Positions 22,641 through 34,800 are shown, numbered from the stretch's first letter. The stretch: 64,000 nt of DNA from Gautieria morchelliformis (GCA_015179125.1 WHVA01000003.1:186001-250000); one strand, 5' to 3'. The notes: generated from the sequence alone by a model not told the origin. Numbers and translations are program-made.

Positions 22641-25230
22641 CTGAAGATCCGGAGATGGATCTCGGTCAAACTTCTCTTCAACAGATTGATGAAGAGGGGG
22701 AGGGTGATACCCAACCCAACGACACTCCAGATAACGGAGACGCGCCCGCTGAAGAGTGGGACCCCGAGCCGTCCCAATACTATGAATGGGGTGAAGAGGT
22801 GGAAGACACCACCTACAGGTCCAGCGCGATCAGATTTGCGCTGGAAGACGAAACCGCCACGAAGGTCATGGCGGCACGCACGTCGGTCATGCCAGACAAG
22901 GCGGCCGAGCCGGTGTATCACCACCAAAGCGCGCTGCAGCTAGCCTGCATAGGCAGCCGTTCCACGATCAACGATGGAATGAACACGACCATCAAGTTTG
23001 GTCGTGAGACATATGACGAATATTTCAACGTAGCAAACGTCGAATATTACGACACTATCTTAGGGACACCGTTCCTAAGGAGATTCGGCATAACCCTGGA
23101 CTTCTCGAGCCCAGGGACGATCTGCAAGGGGAACGAAGTGATCCCCACGGGCAAGGTCTCATTCGATGACAATGGATTGACGAATGAGGACAAGGGGCCA
23201 CGGGTGAGCAGGATCACCCAGGCACCGAAGCCTAACCCGGCTCATTGAAGCCAGGAGGACAAGTTGCGGGACGACTCATTCTCGAACTCACCCTACAACC
23301 GTAGGGAGAGGCGCTCTCACCTAACGGTGAAAGCGATGGGAAAGAGGAAAGCAGGTCCGCGCGCCACGGGACCTAATAGACGCCAACAGCGCCTAATGGC
23401 TTCTAAGCCAACCACCACCATCATCCTCATGGATGATGACCTTCCTCACCTCTGCGAGGAATGGATGGAACGAATCACTGACTTAGTCAGTGGAATTCCA
23501 TTAGAACTCCCACCACTACGGGAGATCAACCACGAGATCAACCTCATCGATCCCAACAAGCACATGCGGTATCGACTACTGAAATGCCCTGAACACTTCC
23601 GAGAGGAACTGTCGGCTAAGATAGAACGATACACCACTGCAAAGTGGTGGATTCCGGCAGTCGCGCAGCAGGCAGTGCCCATGCTGTGTGTGCCGAAGAA
23701 GAACAGTACATTGCGGACCGTCTTTGATCTGTGCCAGCAGAACGAGAACACGGTGAAGGACGTCACACCCTTCCTGGAACAAGATATCATTCACAGCAAC
23801 ATGGCTCGCTGTCAATATCGAACAAAACTCGATATGTCAGAAGCTACGAGCAGATCCGGATCCATCCGGATCATGTAGCAAAGACTGCCTTTGCCACGAT
23901 CCTTGGCACCTTCAGGAGCCAGGTGATACAGATGGGGGACTGTAATGCCCCATCAACATTCCAATGGCTGATGACAGCCATTTTCCGCGACTGCATAGGT
24001 CGCTTCGTCCATGTATACATGGTCGACATCTTCATATTCTCGCTCTCAATACAAGAGCATGAAGAGCACCTCTACATTGTCTTTGACAGACTGAGGAAGA
24101 ATCACCTGTTTCTGAGCAAGAAAAAGGTGGACCTCTATTCCATCCGAATGGAGTGTCTCGGCCATATCATCAATGGCCGAGGGGTACATGCCGACGAGGA
24201 CAAGATGCAATGCATCCGCAAGTGGCGCAGGCCACGGATGTTCAACGACGTCCAGCGTTTCCTCATGCTGGTACAGTATCTGGCACACTACATGCCAGAT
24301 GTTAGTGCATATACCACCCCACTATCGGGCTGTGCGCGTAATAACCATCCATTCGAATGGACGCCACTACTAGACAAATGCTGGCAAAGCATTAAGGCGT
24401 TGGCCTGTAAGGCCCCGATCCTGCGTCCAGTAGACGCAAGGTGCCCAGAGCCGATCTGGGTGATCACCGACGGATCAAAATACGGCGTCGGTGCGGTCTA
24501 CGGCCAAGGTCCTGACTGAAAAACTTGTCGACCTGCCGGCTTCTTGTCAAAGAAATTCAGTGTTGCTCAGCAACACTACCGGACTCATGAGCATGAGACA
24601 ATCGTGGTGCTTGAGGCTCTCATGAAATGGGAGGACAAACTGCTGGGGAGAAGGTTCACCCTCGTCACAGACCACAAAGGGCTCGAGTACTTCGAGACCC
24701 AGAAGAGCCTATCTGACCGCCAGGTCAGATGGTGGGAGTTTCTCTCCCGGTTCAATTTCAACACCGTTCACGTTGACGGTATAGAGAACAAGGTAGCGGA
24801 CTGCCTGTCGCGCTACTACGAGAACAACATGAGTTATGACAATCACCCGGACCACATCTTCGTGAATGCGGATGCACGTTTAAACCCAGACTGTGAGTTA
24901 TTGCCCACCGACCGGTATATTGAGCTGCGAACAGTGGCGACAAGACGCTCTAAACGCCTCGCTGAGAAGACAGAGGTGAGAGTAACGGAATCCGCTGCAC
25001 TAAACGAGGGCTCACCAGAGCCCACGAACGTCGCCATGTCACGCGACAACGATGATGATGTCAGAGCCATCACCGCAGGAAATGACGGCGCGCCCCTGCG
25101 CCGGGTCGTTGCACAAGGCGTAGACCTGTCTAGGTCCTACGAGACACATACCACAGGGACACCATGTTCACAAAGATCATGGCACACCCAGACACGCACC
25201 CGAGATTCAGGATCCGGGACGGGCTGATCT
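22641..25230 (+). other. pol: Gypsy pol region: protease, reverse transcriptase, RNase H
   Basis: The protease-like part lies around 22950-23130 (the GTPFLRRFGITLDF stretch typical of the end of that region). Reverse transcriptase lies at about 23500-24300, with palm-like segments and the IINGRGV motif. RNase H lies at about 24450-24830, with VITDGSKYGVGAV, TLVTDHKGLEYF and VADCLSRY. Fossil, with several breaks. Confidence 0.8.
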
Positions 25231-26608
25231 GGACTAAGAATCAGCTCAAAAGAGACGTCATTGCCGTCCCCCACTCTGTTCTTCAAGGGGGAAGGAAGCT
25301 GATCGAAATTATCATCGATCGGGCACATCAGATAGTCGGCCACTACGGCCATCTGAAGACTTCGAACTACGTTCGAAGAGCATATTGGTGGCCGGGCATG
25401 AGCCCAGACATAGAAGTGTTCTGCACATCGTGCGCGAGGTGTCAGATGATGAAAACCGGACCACAACGGCCCAAAGGCCTACTACACAGCCTACCCATTC
25501 CAGATAGGCCGTGGCAGTTGATTGGCATCGACTTCATGGGGCCCCTGCCCAAATCCAACGACTGTGACTACCTGATGGTAGTCATCGACTGACTAACGTC
25601 GCTCGTACACCTTGTACCAACCACGACGAGCGTGTCAGCCAAGGGAGTAGCCTGGCTGTTTCTGAAGGAGGTCATTTGACTCCATGGAGTTCCCTACTCC
25701 ATCGTCTCGGACAGAGACTCGAAGTTCACATCAATCTTCTGGCGTGAACTACAGCGACTCATGGGGACTAAGCTCCTCATGTCAACTGCCTTCCATCCCC
25801 AAACGGATGGAGCCACCGAGCGGGCAAACCGCTTGATCGGCCAGATATTGCGCGCGGTCGTCAGAGACGATCAGAAGGTTTGGGCATTGAAATGCCCAAT
25901 GGTTGAGGTCACCCTCAACAGCAACATCAGCGCGACCACAGGGTTCGCACCTTTCGAGCTGAACCACGGCTATATGCCGCGGATAGACCTCCCATAGCCG
26001 TGGACACCCTGTTCAAGGGGGTAGTCCGGTTCGCACATCAGGCAAGATGGAACCTGATGGCGGCACACGATGCAATCATAGAGCATCGAGTGACGCAAAT
26101 GTTTCATGCAAATAAGAAATGTATGGTGAGCGACAGGTACATGGCCAACGACCGCGTCTACCTTTTGACACAAAACCTAACTCTCCTGAAAGGAAGATCC
26201 AGAAAACTAGTCCCGCGGTACATCGGACCGTACCGCATCGTCGAGGCTCACAACGACGCCTCGACGGTGACCCTTGATCTTCCCGACGAGCTGAAAAGCC
26301 ATCGTATTTCACCGGTCTTCCATTCAAGCCTCGTACGGTGATATGAGGTCAACAACAACGAATTGTTCCCCCGTCGTGAGGCCAAGTCATTTTATGACTT
26401 CGGAGCGAATGATGACGAGGAGTGGCTCGTCGACGAGATTGTCGCACATCGATGGATAAACTCGACGGACCTGGAGTTCCATGTCCGTTGGACATTAGGC
26501 GACGTGACATGGGAACCCATGTCGTCCTGCAAGGACCTTGAAGCCCTAGATAGCTATCTGGAGCTTAGGGGGGTGAGCAAGCCACGTGACCTCTCCAGAC
26601 ACCGCTAG
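25164..26608 (+). other. Gypsy integrase and chromodomain
   Basis: The zinc-binding N-terminus shows H-x3-H (HQIVGHYGHL) and C-x2-C (CTSCARC). The core follows, with DFMGPLPKS and HPQTDGATERANR. The C-terminal part (PRYIGPYRIVEA, DLPDELKSHRISPVFHSS) leads to a chromodomain at about 26410-26590 (WLVDEIVAHR, FHVRWTLGDVTWEP). The chromodomain places the element among the chromoviruses, which are thought to favour heterochromatin. Fossil. Confidence 0.8.
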
Positions 26609-26712
26609 GCGCATCTGTCATGTGCAGACCATGTGACGTGCCGGCCACGGCACGGTGAAATTTTCACCTCGGATCTTTCCGAGGGTGCATCGCTTCCTGG
26701 AAGCTAACCACC

Positions 26713-28245
26713 TGTCAAGATTGGTTTTCAGGTGTTAATATCGTGTATTAGTGAACACAGCGAATGCCCGAATAACTTGTGCAAATAAGTATGCCGTTCG
26801 GTTAATAGGTGAACCAATGAATGTTCACAAGGTAAGATGGTTTGCCTAAACGGGGCTCACCCTATCTACAGTCTGTAGAGGACAGGAATTATAGGCAGTA
26901 GGATGGACTTGTTGCTCAAAAGAATAGACTAGAAAACAATTCACTCTCTCAGTGAATTTAGTGGTCACTATAAATATATTATACACTACCTAGAAAACAA
27001 TTCACTACAGAGGATTTCTAGGTTAATAAATCGAAAGGATACTAGACTAATTTACTTGCCTCTCTCAGTGAATTTAGTGGTCACTGAGAGAGGGGGAAAT
27101 ATGTTCCACTGCGCATATACTACTACCCGGCCCTTTGGCGCCCAAGAGCTCGCGTGTCGAAGTCATTTCAGACTCCGCTGGGTGCAGCCGCTTGTGAAAG
27201 TAGGAATAACAAAATGAAACGGAGAGATAAGGAGTGAGTGGAAAATTTCGAAAATAACCAGAGAAATGGATGCATGATACAAGAACAATGTGAGAAGAAA
27301 TTGAGAAGCCACACAACAAGTTGGATATATTATGCTTGATTTTGGTGCAGGAGCATAAATGCACCCAACACAGTCGTAGCGAAATAGCCCGTGGCTCTTG
27401 ATGATGTAATGTGCAAGGTCTCACGGAAGGGCTGTCTAAGTCTCGACAATCCCTTCGCTGGCGAAGGTGCTCCTTCGGAGCCCTTCGCCAACAGCACAGA
27501 AAATGGTTTGAAGGCTAAGGTAACAAAGATGAAGTATGAGAACTCACCAGTGATGCCTAAGTCCTCTGCTGGTCGAAGATAGAAGTCTCCAAGAGAAGGC
27601 TTAAGATGACGATCACAGCGAGGTCAAGTTTGCACAAGATGGACGACGTATGATAATTGAACTGGGGAATATACATGCGAATGTAAACTACTTATATCAA
27701 ATGCTTGTAAGGTATCAGCAAATAGGAAAGAGGCCGTCATGAGTCAGGGTTGGATAGGGGTGCGCAGTCATGATACTAAGTAGATGGAATAAACATACAA
27801 TAGAGTGAGGGAGAATGCGAACATGAAATGACGGAGAGTAAAGGGGGAGAAGGCACTTATGGACAAAACCATGTCTTGGCACCCGCATACACGTTACCCT
27901 GCACGGACTCTTCGTTTACTGGGTTGATCCCGCACGGCCTATGGAAGGGACGTCCTGCGACCACACTTTGGCCATACGAACACCCAATGGGGTTGGATTA
28001 AGAAGATGATGGAGTTAATGATGAACCATCATGCCGGGTGAATGGTATCGATCATATTTGATGGCGTACCTGCTGGCAAAATGCGCGAGCAGCGAATAGC
28101 GGTTCAGAGAATGGGGCGAACAGCGGGTAGGGTGGATGTAGAGGAGGAGTGGTCGGTGGGTGTGGCGAACTCTGGCGAAGATGCTAGGGAGTGACGAGGG
28201 GGAACATAGAGGTAGCGCGGTAGGAGAAATAAACCAGTCATGACA
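26713..28245. mobile_element. Solo LTR (copy 1) nested in the Gypsy element
   Basis: It starts TGTCAAGATTGG and ends CAGTCATGACA, so the tips are inverted TGTCA/TGACA. It is flanked by CCACC at 26708-26712 and 28246-28250. It is about 1036 bases long without its own insertion, and matches 47480-48510 end to end with moderate divergence. No internal coding region or second LTR is present, so it is a solo LTR left by recombination. It landed between the end of pol and the accessory ORF. Confidence 0.85.
26874..27370. mobile_element. Probable solo LTR nested inside the nested solo LTR
   Basis: 497 bases starting TGTAGAGG and ending CCAACA, flanked by CAGTC at 26869-26873 and 27371-27375. The sister LTR at 47480-48510 lacks it exactly at this point (CTACAGTCGTAGC is contiguous there). 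TG...CA tips with a 5-bp duplication fit an LTR. Inside is a 12-base perfect inverted repeat, CTCTCTCAGTGA/TCACTGAGAGAG, at about 27061-27094, and a TATAAATATAT stretch near 26970. Confidence 0.75.
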
Positions 28246-28265
28246 CCACCATCATCCTCACAAAG

Positions 28266-29831
28266 ATGATGCCCCCCAAAGATGGGATGGACGTTGATCC
28301 ATCAACGTCCACAACGCGAGCAACGGCCCCGAGACAGGGGGCCGCGGATATTCTCCGTGCTCCAGTAGACCAGGAGCACTGGATGATCGTGGGATGGGAG
28401 GACACCCTCGCCATCGACCATCCGGACGATTGCGCAACGTGTGCGGACTACGCCGCGCACCTAAGGGCCGCGACAGGCACCCGCAAGGTCAAATTGCGGG
28501 ACGAAGACATCGGTGACGCCGTCGATGCAGCCTGGGGATGGCTCCCAAGGGGCATCACGTGTGACACGCGAGAAGAGCCCCTCCGGGACATCCACGACCT
28601 TAAAAAAGAGTTCAAGGAGTTGGAACGCGCGGTCGAAGACCATGACGACACGCTCGCAACCGAGCGCGCCAAGATCAAGGAACTGGAGCAACAGCTAAGC
28701 GCAGCCCAGATCCAGGTTACCCTGGCCCACGTTGCCTCAAAAATGCCACAACATGACCCGGCCACGGACCCAGTGGCCGGGCCATCATCACTTCGCGCGA
28801 TGGTGCCTCTGCCGGTGCACACAACATTGGGACTAGCGTCCCGATTGTCGGCGCCGACCCCGACGACGGAAGGGCATAGCATGCCTTCCGACTCTGTGTA
28901 CGGCGTCCCAGATGGATGGGAGTCAGACTCGTCCGTCTGGAAGACGTATGACCCGGAAAGTGCACAGCGGCTGGCAGAGCAGCCAAAGAAAAAGCGCAAG
29001 AAATTGCGCGGCTCCCCCAACACCGTCAATGGGCTAACCATTGTGAGGGAAAGTGCGATTAGCACTTACCTAGCAGCGTCATCGTCACACACTGTCAACG
29101 ACCCCGCCCTTCAACGGCGGATAGCACAGGTCGAGGCCCAGTACATCAGGCCTGGCGTGGCCCTGCCTCCACCGGCGGGGACAGTTCACCCTCCCTACCC
29201 GGGGGAGGGGACGCTCATCCCACTCGGAGATCCACCGATCTCCGAGACGGGTGTCCTACCATGGCCGGTAGGGAAGGCCCAACAGTGTTGTACTCAATGG
29301 TATGACGTCTGCCCGCTTGACGAACCACGCTTCGTCGAACTCTTAGCACGGGCAAAAGAGACGCCACAGCTCGCGCGTACACGTGAGATGATCGGCATAT
29401 TTAAACACATTGAGCACAAACAACGCGCTCGCAATCCCAAAAGGGATTGTCTCGTGATAGCGGGCGGTACCCCGCACGATATTGCGGCCATCCTGAAGGG
29501 TTGGATACATAACCCTGAAGGAATCCCATCCGCCATCCGTGACAACGCGGATGGCACCTTCAGCCTAGACGAGATGGACGTCTGGATGTGGTTGATGGCC
29601 CTTGCGCCCCGGGTCAAAGGGGTCGCATCACCACTCAGGGCGAGGCTACTCGACCTATTCGGCTCGACAGACCAATGGTCGAGCCTCGTCGACGCCAGGG
29701 AAGTGCTGACGCCTCAGAGCACCACCCTGCGGCTCTCCATCACAGGCCCATTCCCCATGGGGGGCCGAGCCGGTGCCGACACAGCGAGTGGGATGTCAGG
29801 GCCGAGCCGGCCCCGACATCCCACTCGCTGA
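28266..29831 (+). CDS. Accessory ORF of the Gypsy element, function unknown
   Basis: An open frame of 521 codons from an ATG (MMPPKDGMDVD) lying between pol and the 3' LTR, in the sense orientation. Residues 37-60 include HWMIVGWEDTLAIDHPDDCATC, with a DDCATC cysteine pair. Residues 115-160 are charged and heptad-like, probably a coiled coil. Residues about 245-253 are strongly basic (PKKKRKKLR), a candidate nuclear localisation signal. A later globular part includes WYDVCPLDEPRFVELLARAKETP and GGTPHDIAAILKGW. It has no reverse-transcriptase-related motif. Extra ORFs after pol occur in some fungal Gypsy elements; I do not recognise its function. Coding-like composition continues to about 30272 in a different frame. 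It may instead be an N-terminal gag-like ORF displaced by rearrangement. Confidence 0.65.
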   Translation: MMPPKDGMDVDPSTSTTRATAPRQGAADILRAPVDQEHWMIVGWEDTLAIDHPDDCATCADYAAHLRAATGTRKVKLRDEDIGDAVDAAWGWLPRGITCDTREEPLRDIHDLKKEFKELERAVEDHDDTLATERAKIKELEQQLSAAQIQVTLAHVASKMPQHDPATDPVAGPSSLRAMVPLPVHTTLGLASRLSAPTPTTEGHSMPSDSVYGVPDGWESDSSVWKTYDPESAQRLAEQPKKKRKKLRGSPNTVNGLTIVRESAISTYLAASSSHTVNDPALQRRIAQVEAQYIRPGVALPPPAGTVHPPYPGEGTLIPLGDPPISETGVLPWPVGKAQQCCTQWYDVCPLDEPRFVELLARAKETPQLARTREMIGIFKHIEHKQRARNPKRDCLVIAGGTPHDIAAILKGWIHNPEGIPSAIRDNADGTFSLDEMDVWMWLMALAPRVKGVASPLRARLLDLFGSTDQWSSLVDAREVLTPQSTTLRLSITGPFPMGGRAGADTASGMSGPSRPRHPTR

Positions 29832-30308
29832 GATCGCACGGTGGCTGGCCCACTATGCCAGGGTCACTCGTGAGCGAGTGGCACGCATTGAACATTATGT
29901 TCAACGCAGCATCACCGGCGCGGCATTCAGTGCCGCCGCCCGCGAGGGCCAACAAAAGGTCATCGAGACCAGCCATGTGAGGGCTGTGGTGCCACGACCC
30001 CTCACGCTCAGCTCGACCAAGAGCTGGCGCACTTCCGGCCCCCTCCTCAGACTGAGGACCCGGCCGTTGAGGCCATGCTCCGCGAGGACACTGGCCTCAT
30101 CACCCAGGCGGGTACCGCCGCTAGTGGTGAGGCCGACCAGCCTCACCCAATCACCACCGATGACGCGGAGGTGCCCCCGGAGGAGTCACGCGCTCCACTG
30201 GCCCCGTACGACGACGACATCATCGTATTGGCCACTCTAGAGGACTCCCTCATGGATGACCTCTATGAATAGTAGTTGACCCCTATAGTTGTCTATAGAG
30301 GAGGAGGG

Positions 30309-30830
30309 TGTAAATAACCTGTGTTTCTACATGTACGATAGTTATTACATAATCCCAGTGGGCCCCTTAGGGACCCACTGTATAGTTTATGCGTGGGAAC
30401 CGGCCAGCGGTCCCCATCGCATCTTACTCTTACCTGTCACTACGTATCCTTCAGAATACCACTCATATTGATTGGTTATGCGCAGTAGACTAAGTACGAT
30501 GGGCTCAGTGAACGATAGCTTCACTGTAACATGTATAGCTACCTAAGTACGATGGGCTATACATTACGATTAGCGATGCGTGTGTAACTATGAGAGACGA
30601 TGCGTACCTCAGTGAACGATAGCTTCACTGAGGTGCGACTGCTCGTACGTCTGAACTATATACTAGCTTCGGTCATGCATGACCGAAGCTACGAGTATCC
30701 TCCCTACGTTGATGCCGGGCACGGCCCTGCTGTGTTCCACGCTTACCAACGGTGTCGTATCCCAATAACTCATTGGTCAAGTTCTGTAGTGCCCTTGTGA
30801 TACAAGGTCCTAAGATCGACACCCTTTACA
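30309..30830 (+). repeat. 3' LTR of the Gypsy chromovirus
   Basis: 522 bases with the same ends as the 5' LTR and an extra internal block. That block contains the repeated strings CAGTGAACGATAGCTTCACTG and CTAAGTACGATGGGCT, plus an inverted repeat around GCTTCGGTCATGCATGACCGAAGC (about 30665-30690). Confidence 0.85.
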
Positions 30831-30835
30831 ATGTG
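30831..30835. repeat. Target-site duplication ATGTG, right
   Basis: Directly follows the ACA end of the 3' LTR and matches 19953-19957. Confidence 0.85.
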
Positions 30836-31170
30836 TCTTGAGCTAACTAGTAGATTAGAAGCCAGTAGTATAGAATTGAAAAGGTATTTACGCGCTGCCA
30901 GCACATCTTACAGGGCCCTATTTTCTTGGCTACTGCAGGACTGAACTTTGTTGCCAATGTCATGACAACAAGAATCCAAGTGGTGGCCTTCCAGCCCGAT
31001 TCCGCTTGAGTACCACCCTCGCGTGCTTGGAGGAGTACAGCGACGAGCTCGGCCTCCTCTTCAGCTGTCCAGTCAACGCTTTCCTTTTTTGGCTTGTCCG
31101 ATCTGGGAACCGCCATGACATAGTGCGTAGAGCGAGCTGGTGTAATGACGGAAGGCAATTCGGTTTTCAA
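30831..31170 (-). pseudogene. Myb/SANT-like DNA-binding gene, exon 1 and start of exon 2 (cut by the Gypsy element)
   Basis: On the minus strand the frame starts MKTELPSV and reaches VDWTAEEEAELVAVLLQARE, GWKATTWILVV and GPCKMCWQR. This is the pattern of the fungal Myb/SANT-like domain: acidic start, central W, and W-Q-R before the last helix. A 55-base intron (30837-30891, GTAAAT...CTCAAG) follows in phase. Exon 2 begins at 30836, and after six bases the Gypsy target site interrupts it. The frame resumes at 19952 with the expected last helix (see that entry). The domain occurs both in Harbinger-type DNA transposons and in domesticated fungal genes. No nuclease gene or TIRs were identified, so its origin is open. 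Before the insertion the gene appears to have been intact over the domain. Confidence 0.7.
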
Positions 31171-31675
31171 AATAACGAGGAATTCTGGTCAGAACCAGAA
31201 TGCCAACTTACCTATGAAAATTGCGATAGCAGAAGTTGGCAATTTCCGAAATTGTGTCAGCCGAACGGTCACACAATCTCACGCAATTTTCGGAATCATC
31301 TGGAATCAACATTATCTCATTTTGGGTGTGTGATTCCATACAATTCCGTAGTCGAACGGGCTCATGTAAAGATACATTTTGATTAGGAGAATATAGCCCT
31401 ATTTATATGGGGTTACTCCTGACTGTTAGTGAGCACTTAAATGTGAAATTGCATGCATGTATAAGACATGACAGTTAAAGGGAAGAAGCCTTTACGCGAA
31501 GTGCATGTCCCACGGCACGTCCTCGTCGAAGAGTTCACAACTGATGCGGGAGTGCTTAATTGAGGAGGTATCGTGCGGGAAGTCGGGAACCAACTATGCG
31601 ATTTTAACGGACGTTGTACTCACCCCATCTACGGTAAGCCAAATGTACTGTAAGCACTAGTGAAAATCCCCTAAG
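31171..31675. other. No gene recognised
   Basis: Likely upstream region of the Myb/SANT-like gene. It has imperfect inverted segments (for example AGAATGCCAACTT against AGAAGTTGGCA, about 31196-31246) and repeated GTCAGCCGAAC/GTCGAACGG-like words, but no complete terminal repeat. Confidence 0.35.
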
Positions 31676-31853
31676 TGTTACTCGCGTGCTACTCGCGAGA
31701 GATCACGTGACGCAGTCACCCAATATGGTAGTCTGAGTTCGAAGGGAAACCCTATCAGTTTTCCCTTCGAACTCAGGTGCGTAGTGCTAGGTACTCACCG
31801 AGTAGATAGTAATCTTATCAGTTTTCCCTTCGAACTCAGTCCTGCATGTAACA
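31676..31853 (+). repeat. 5' LTR of Copia element 1
   Basis: TGTTACTCGCG...TGTAACA. It contains CTGAGTTCGAAGGGAAA, its perfect inverted copy TTTCCCTTCGAACTCAG, and a third copy of that word near the 3' end, so it can fold into either of two hairpins. Confidence 0.9.
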
Positions 31854-34800
31854 GGTTATGGGCCCCGCGCTATAATCGAAGGAAAAGAACTCAGCATGTC
31901 CAAATCAGAGGCTGAAGGTCGCGCGAAAAGCGTCAGACTCACGGGCACGAATTACGATGTCTGGGCAACCGAAATGCAGGAGAAGCTCAAGAACATAGGC
32001 GCATGGCGAATAGTCATCGAAGACCTCAAAAGACCGATGGACGCGAGAGAAGCGGAAAAGTGGATTCTGAAGAGGGAGGAGGCCGCCGGCACCATACTCG
32101 AATCCCTAACTCCGACACAATACGTTCACGTCGAGAACATCATGGAAAATCCCATCGAAATGTGGAAAAGGCTAAAAAGCAAGAATCTGGATAGAACTAC
32201 TATCGCTACAGGAAATAGAAACCTGAAGCAACGAGGATCTTTTGCGCCACTTGCAGAGAGGCTATCCGCACCACGAAAACAGAAGAAAAGTACACCGAGC
32301 GATATCACAGAGGAACTCGCTGGGAATGCGAACCTACGACCTTCGCCTTCATCATCAATCAACGGAGACGCCGATCTGTGCTGGAACACGGACACAGGAG
32401 CGACCAGCCACATGACTCCTCATCGTCATTGGCTGCGGAATTACGAGTACTACAGAGTACCTATCAGACTAGCAACAAACGAGGTAGTATACTCGGCCGG
32501 GCGCGGGCAAGTATTGTTTTCCCCCATGATCGACGGGAAGCCGACACAAGACATTTTATTCTCGAAAGTTCTACACGTGCCCGCACTCCAGAACAACTTA
32601 CTCGCAGTCCTCCACCTTACCACACACCACAGTTTCACTGTCTGCATCGTGAAGGACCACATATCGTTTATCCAAGGCAATAAATTGCGCTTCTGTGCCG
32701 CCGTACGAAACGGGACAGGTTTCTTGACTGGGAACACAGTCCCAAATCAAGAACTCGCACTCGCCATCTCTTCGCAAATAGTAGACCGACCATTACTCCA
32801 CAGACGACTCGCGCACATTGGACAGGCGCGGCTGGAGAAGCTCCTAGAAAATAACATGGTTGATGGGATACAGGTAAACTCAAATGGGACTGTCCCTCAT
32901 ATCTGCGAACCATGTATTGCTGCGAAGCAACACCGCAACCCCTTCCCAAAAAGCACCAACCGCGCATCCAGCCCACTCGACCTTGTTGTCTCAGACGTCC
33001 ATGGGCCTCTCCCAGTCCGCACACCATCAGGACACCGATACTGGATTACTTTCACGGACGACTGCACGAGGTACAGGACCGTTTATCTCCTGAAGACAAA
33101 GGATGAGGCATTTGATGCCTACCGGGCCTTCGAAGCACTGGCAGAAAATCAATTAAACTCGAGAGTGAAGCGTTTTAGGGACGACAAAGGCGAGGAGTAT
33201 ATTGGTCATAAGTGGGACCAACATTTCCAGCACCGTGGTATACTCCACGAACATACTACGAAGGGCACACCGCAGCAGAACGGCATCTCAGAACGGACGA
33301 ATCGGACCTTCATGGAAGGAACGATCGCACTACTACAGCAAGCCCATCTACCAGCGTCGATGTGGGGAGATGCCCTAAAATTATTGGTTCGAATCGTCAA
33401 TGCCACTCCAACCTCTGCGCTCATAGACAAAACTCCCTACGAGGCCTGGTTTGGCCACAAACCAAACCTTGGAATGCTACGTACCTTTGGCTGCACTGCC
33501 TATGTCCATGTGCAAAAGGATGAAAGAGCTGGACTGCAACCCAGATCTCGCAAATGCATTTACCTCGGCTTCGAGGATGGTTATAAGGGTTGGCGCTGCT
33601 TGGACCCCATCACAAAACGCACCATCATATCTCGAGACGTCATCTTCGATGAATCTGAATTCCCAGGTCTTACCACGGCGAACAATATTACCGAACCACT
33701 CTTACCTTCCGCCATACTTCCCGACCAGATCGTAGCTCCACTGGAAGGGCAACCGGACCAAGGCATTGAACTCCCAGAAGCCGCCCCTCCAGAAAATCCC
33801 AGACCAACAGCCAAACCCAACCCACCAGTTGCTCCCAACCCTCCTGCCGACCCTGACCCACCAGCCGACCCCGTCCCACCAGCTGACCCTGACCCACCAG
33901 CCCCACCCGCACCTATCGCACCCCTCCGTCGGTCCAGCAGGAATACTGCCCGGATTGATTATCGCCATCTCCATGACCCATTCCTCCAACCTCGTCCACC
34001 TCCTGATCATGACGATCCAGGCCCTGAAGGGGGTGCAGCAGCCAGCGCTTCAATCATTCAGGCCCTGGAATTCATCTATGATGAATCAGACATCATGGAG
34101 GCAAACGCGATCTCACCGGGTATGATCAGAGCAGCACTGAATGCAACAATAAAAGATGGCCGTGTTCCCAAGACGTTCGCTGAAGCAATGCAACGCTCCG
34201 ACGCGCCAATATGGAAGGACTCGACGGACGCAGAGATCCGAGCCCTCCTAGACAATGGGACATGGGAATTAGTAAAATTACCTCCTGGAGAGAAAGCCAT
34301 TGGCTCTCGGTGGGTCTTCCGAATCAAGCTCCATTCGGACGGCTCTCTAGATAAATACAAGAGCCGCCTGGTAGCAAAGGGATATACCCAACGACCAGGC
34401 ATCGATTACGACGAAGTCTTCGCTCCTACCACACGATGGGCAGCCCTGCGCACAATATTAGCTCAGGGAGCACTACAGGGAGCACATATCGAGTCAATAG
34501 ACATATCGAACGCTTACCTAAATGGAGTACTCGCCGATGACGCAACAATATACATGCAGCAACCGGAAGGCTACCATCAAGGGGGATCAGACTGGGTATG
34601 CAAGCTGAAGAGAGGGCTGTATGGATTAAAGCAGAGTGGAAGGTTATGGTACGAACGGCTTGGGACTGCGCTAGAGAGTATGGGATTCAAGCATCTCCAA
34701 TCTGCGCCAAGTGTCTACATCTGGTTGAGCAACACTACCAAGATCGTCATACCTGTTTTTGTCGATGATTTGACTCTGGTATCAAACTCCAGGCAGGAAC

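Larger units (their letters stand above)
19958..30830 (+). mobile_element. Ty3/Gypsy chromovirus with both LTRs, broken, hosting nested LTRs
   Basis: A fossil retroelement of about 10.9 kb. LTRs start TGTAAATAACC and end CCCTTTACA, and are flanked by ATGTG duplications. A polypurine tract (AGAGGAGGAGGG) ends at 30308, right before the 3' LTR. In order it carries a gag region with coiled coil, capsid-like part and zinc knuckle (CFECGQPGHKKAEC), then a protease-like region, reverse transcriptase, RNase H, integrase with zinc-binding HHCC and core, and a chromodomain. Downstream of pol lies an extra ORF before the 3' LTR. The gag-pol part is broken in roughly ten places. A solo LTR sits between pol and the extra ORF. 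The two LTRs differ in length (215 and 522 bases), so age cannot be read simply. The nested layers show it is the oldest insertion of the stack. Confidence 0.9.

Noticed and set aside
28448-29065. 205-codon minus-strand frame
   Set aside because: Antisense to the accessory ORF, with no domain and Ser/Arg-rich composition typical of shadow frames.
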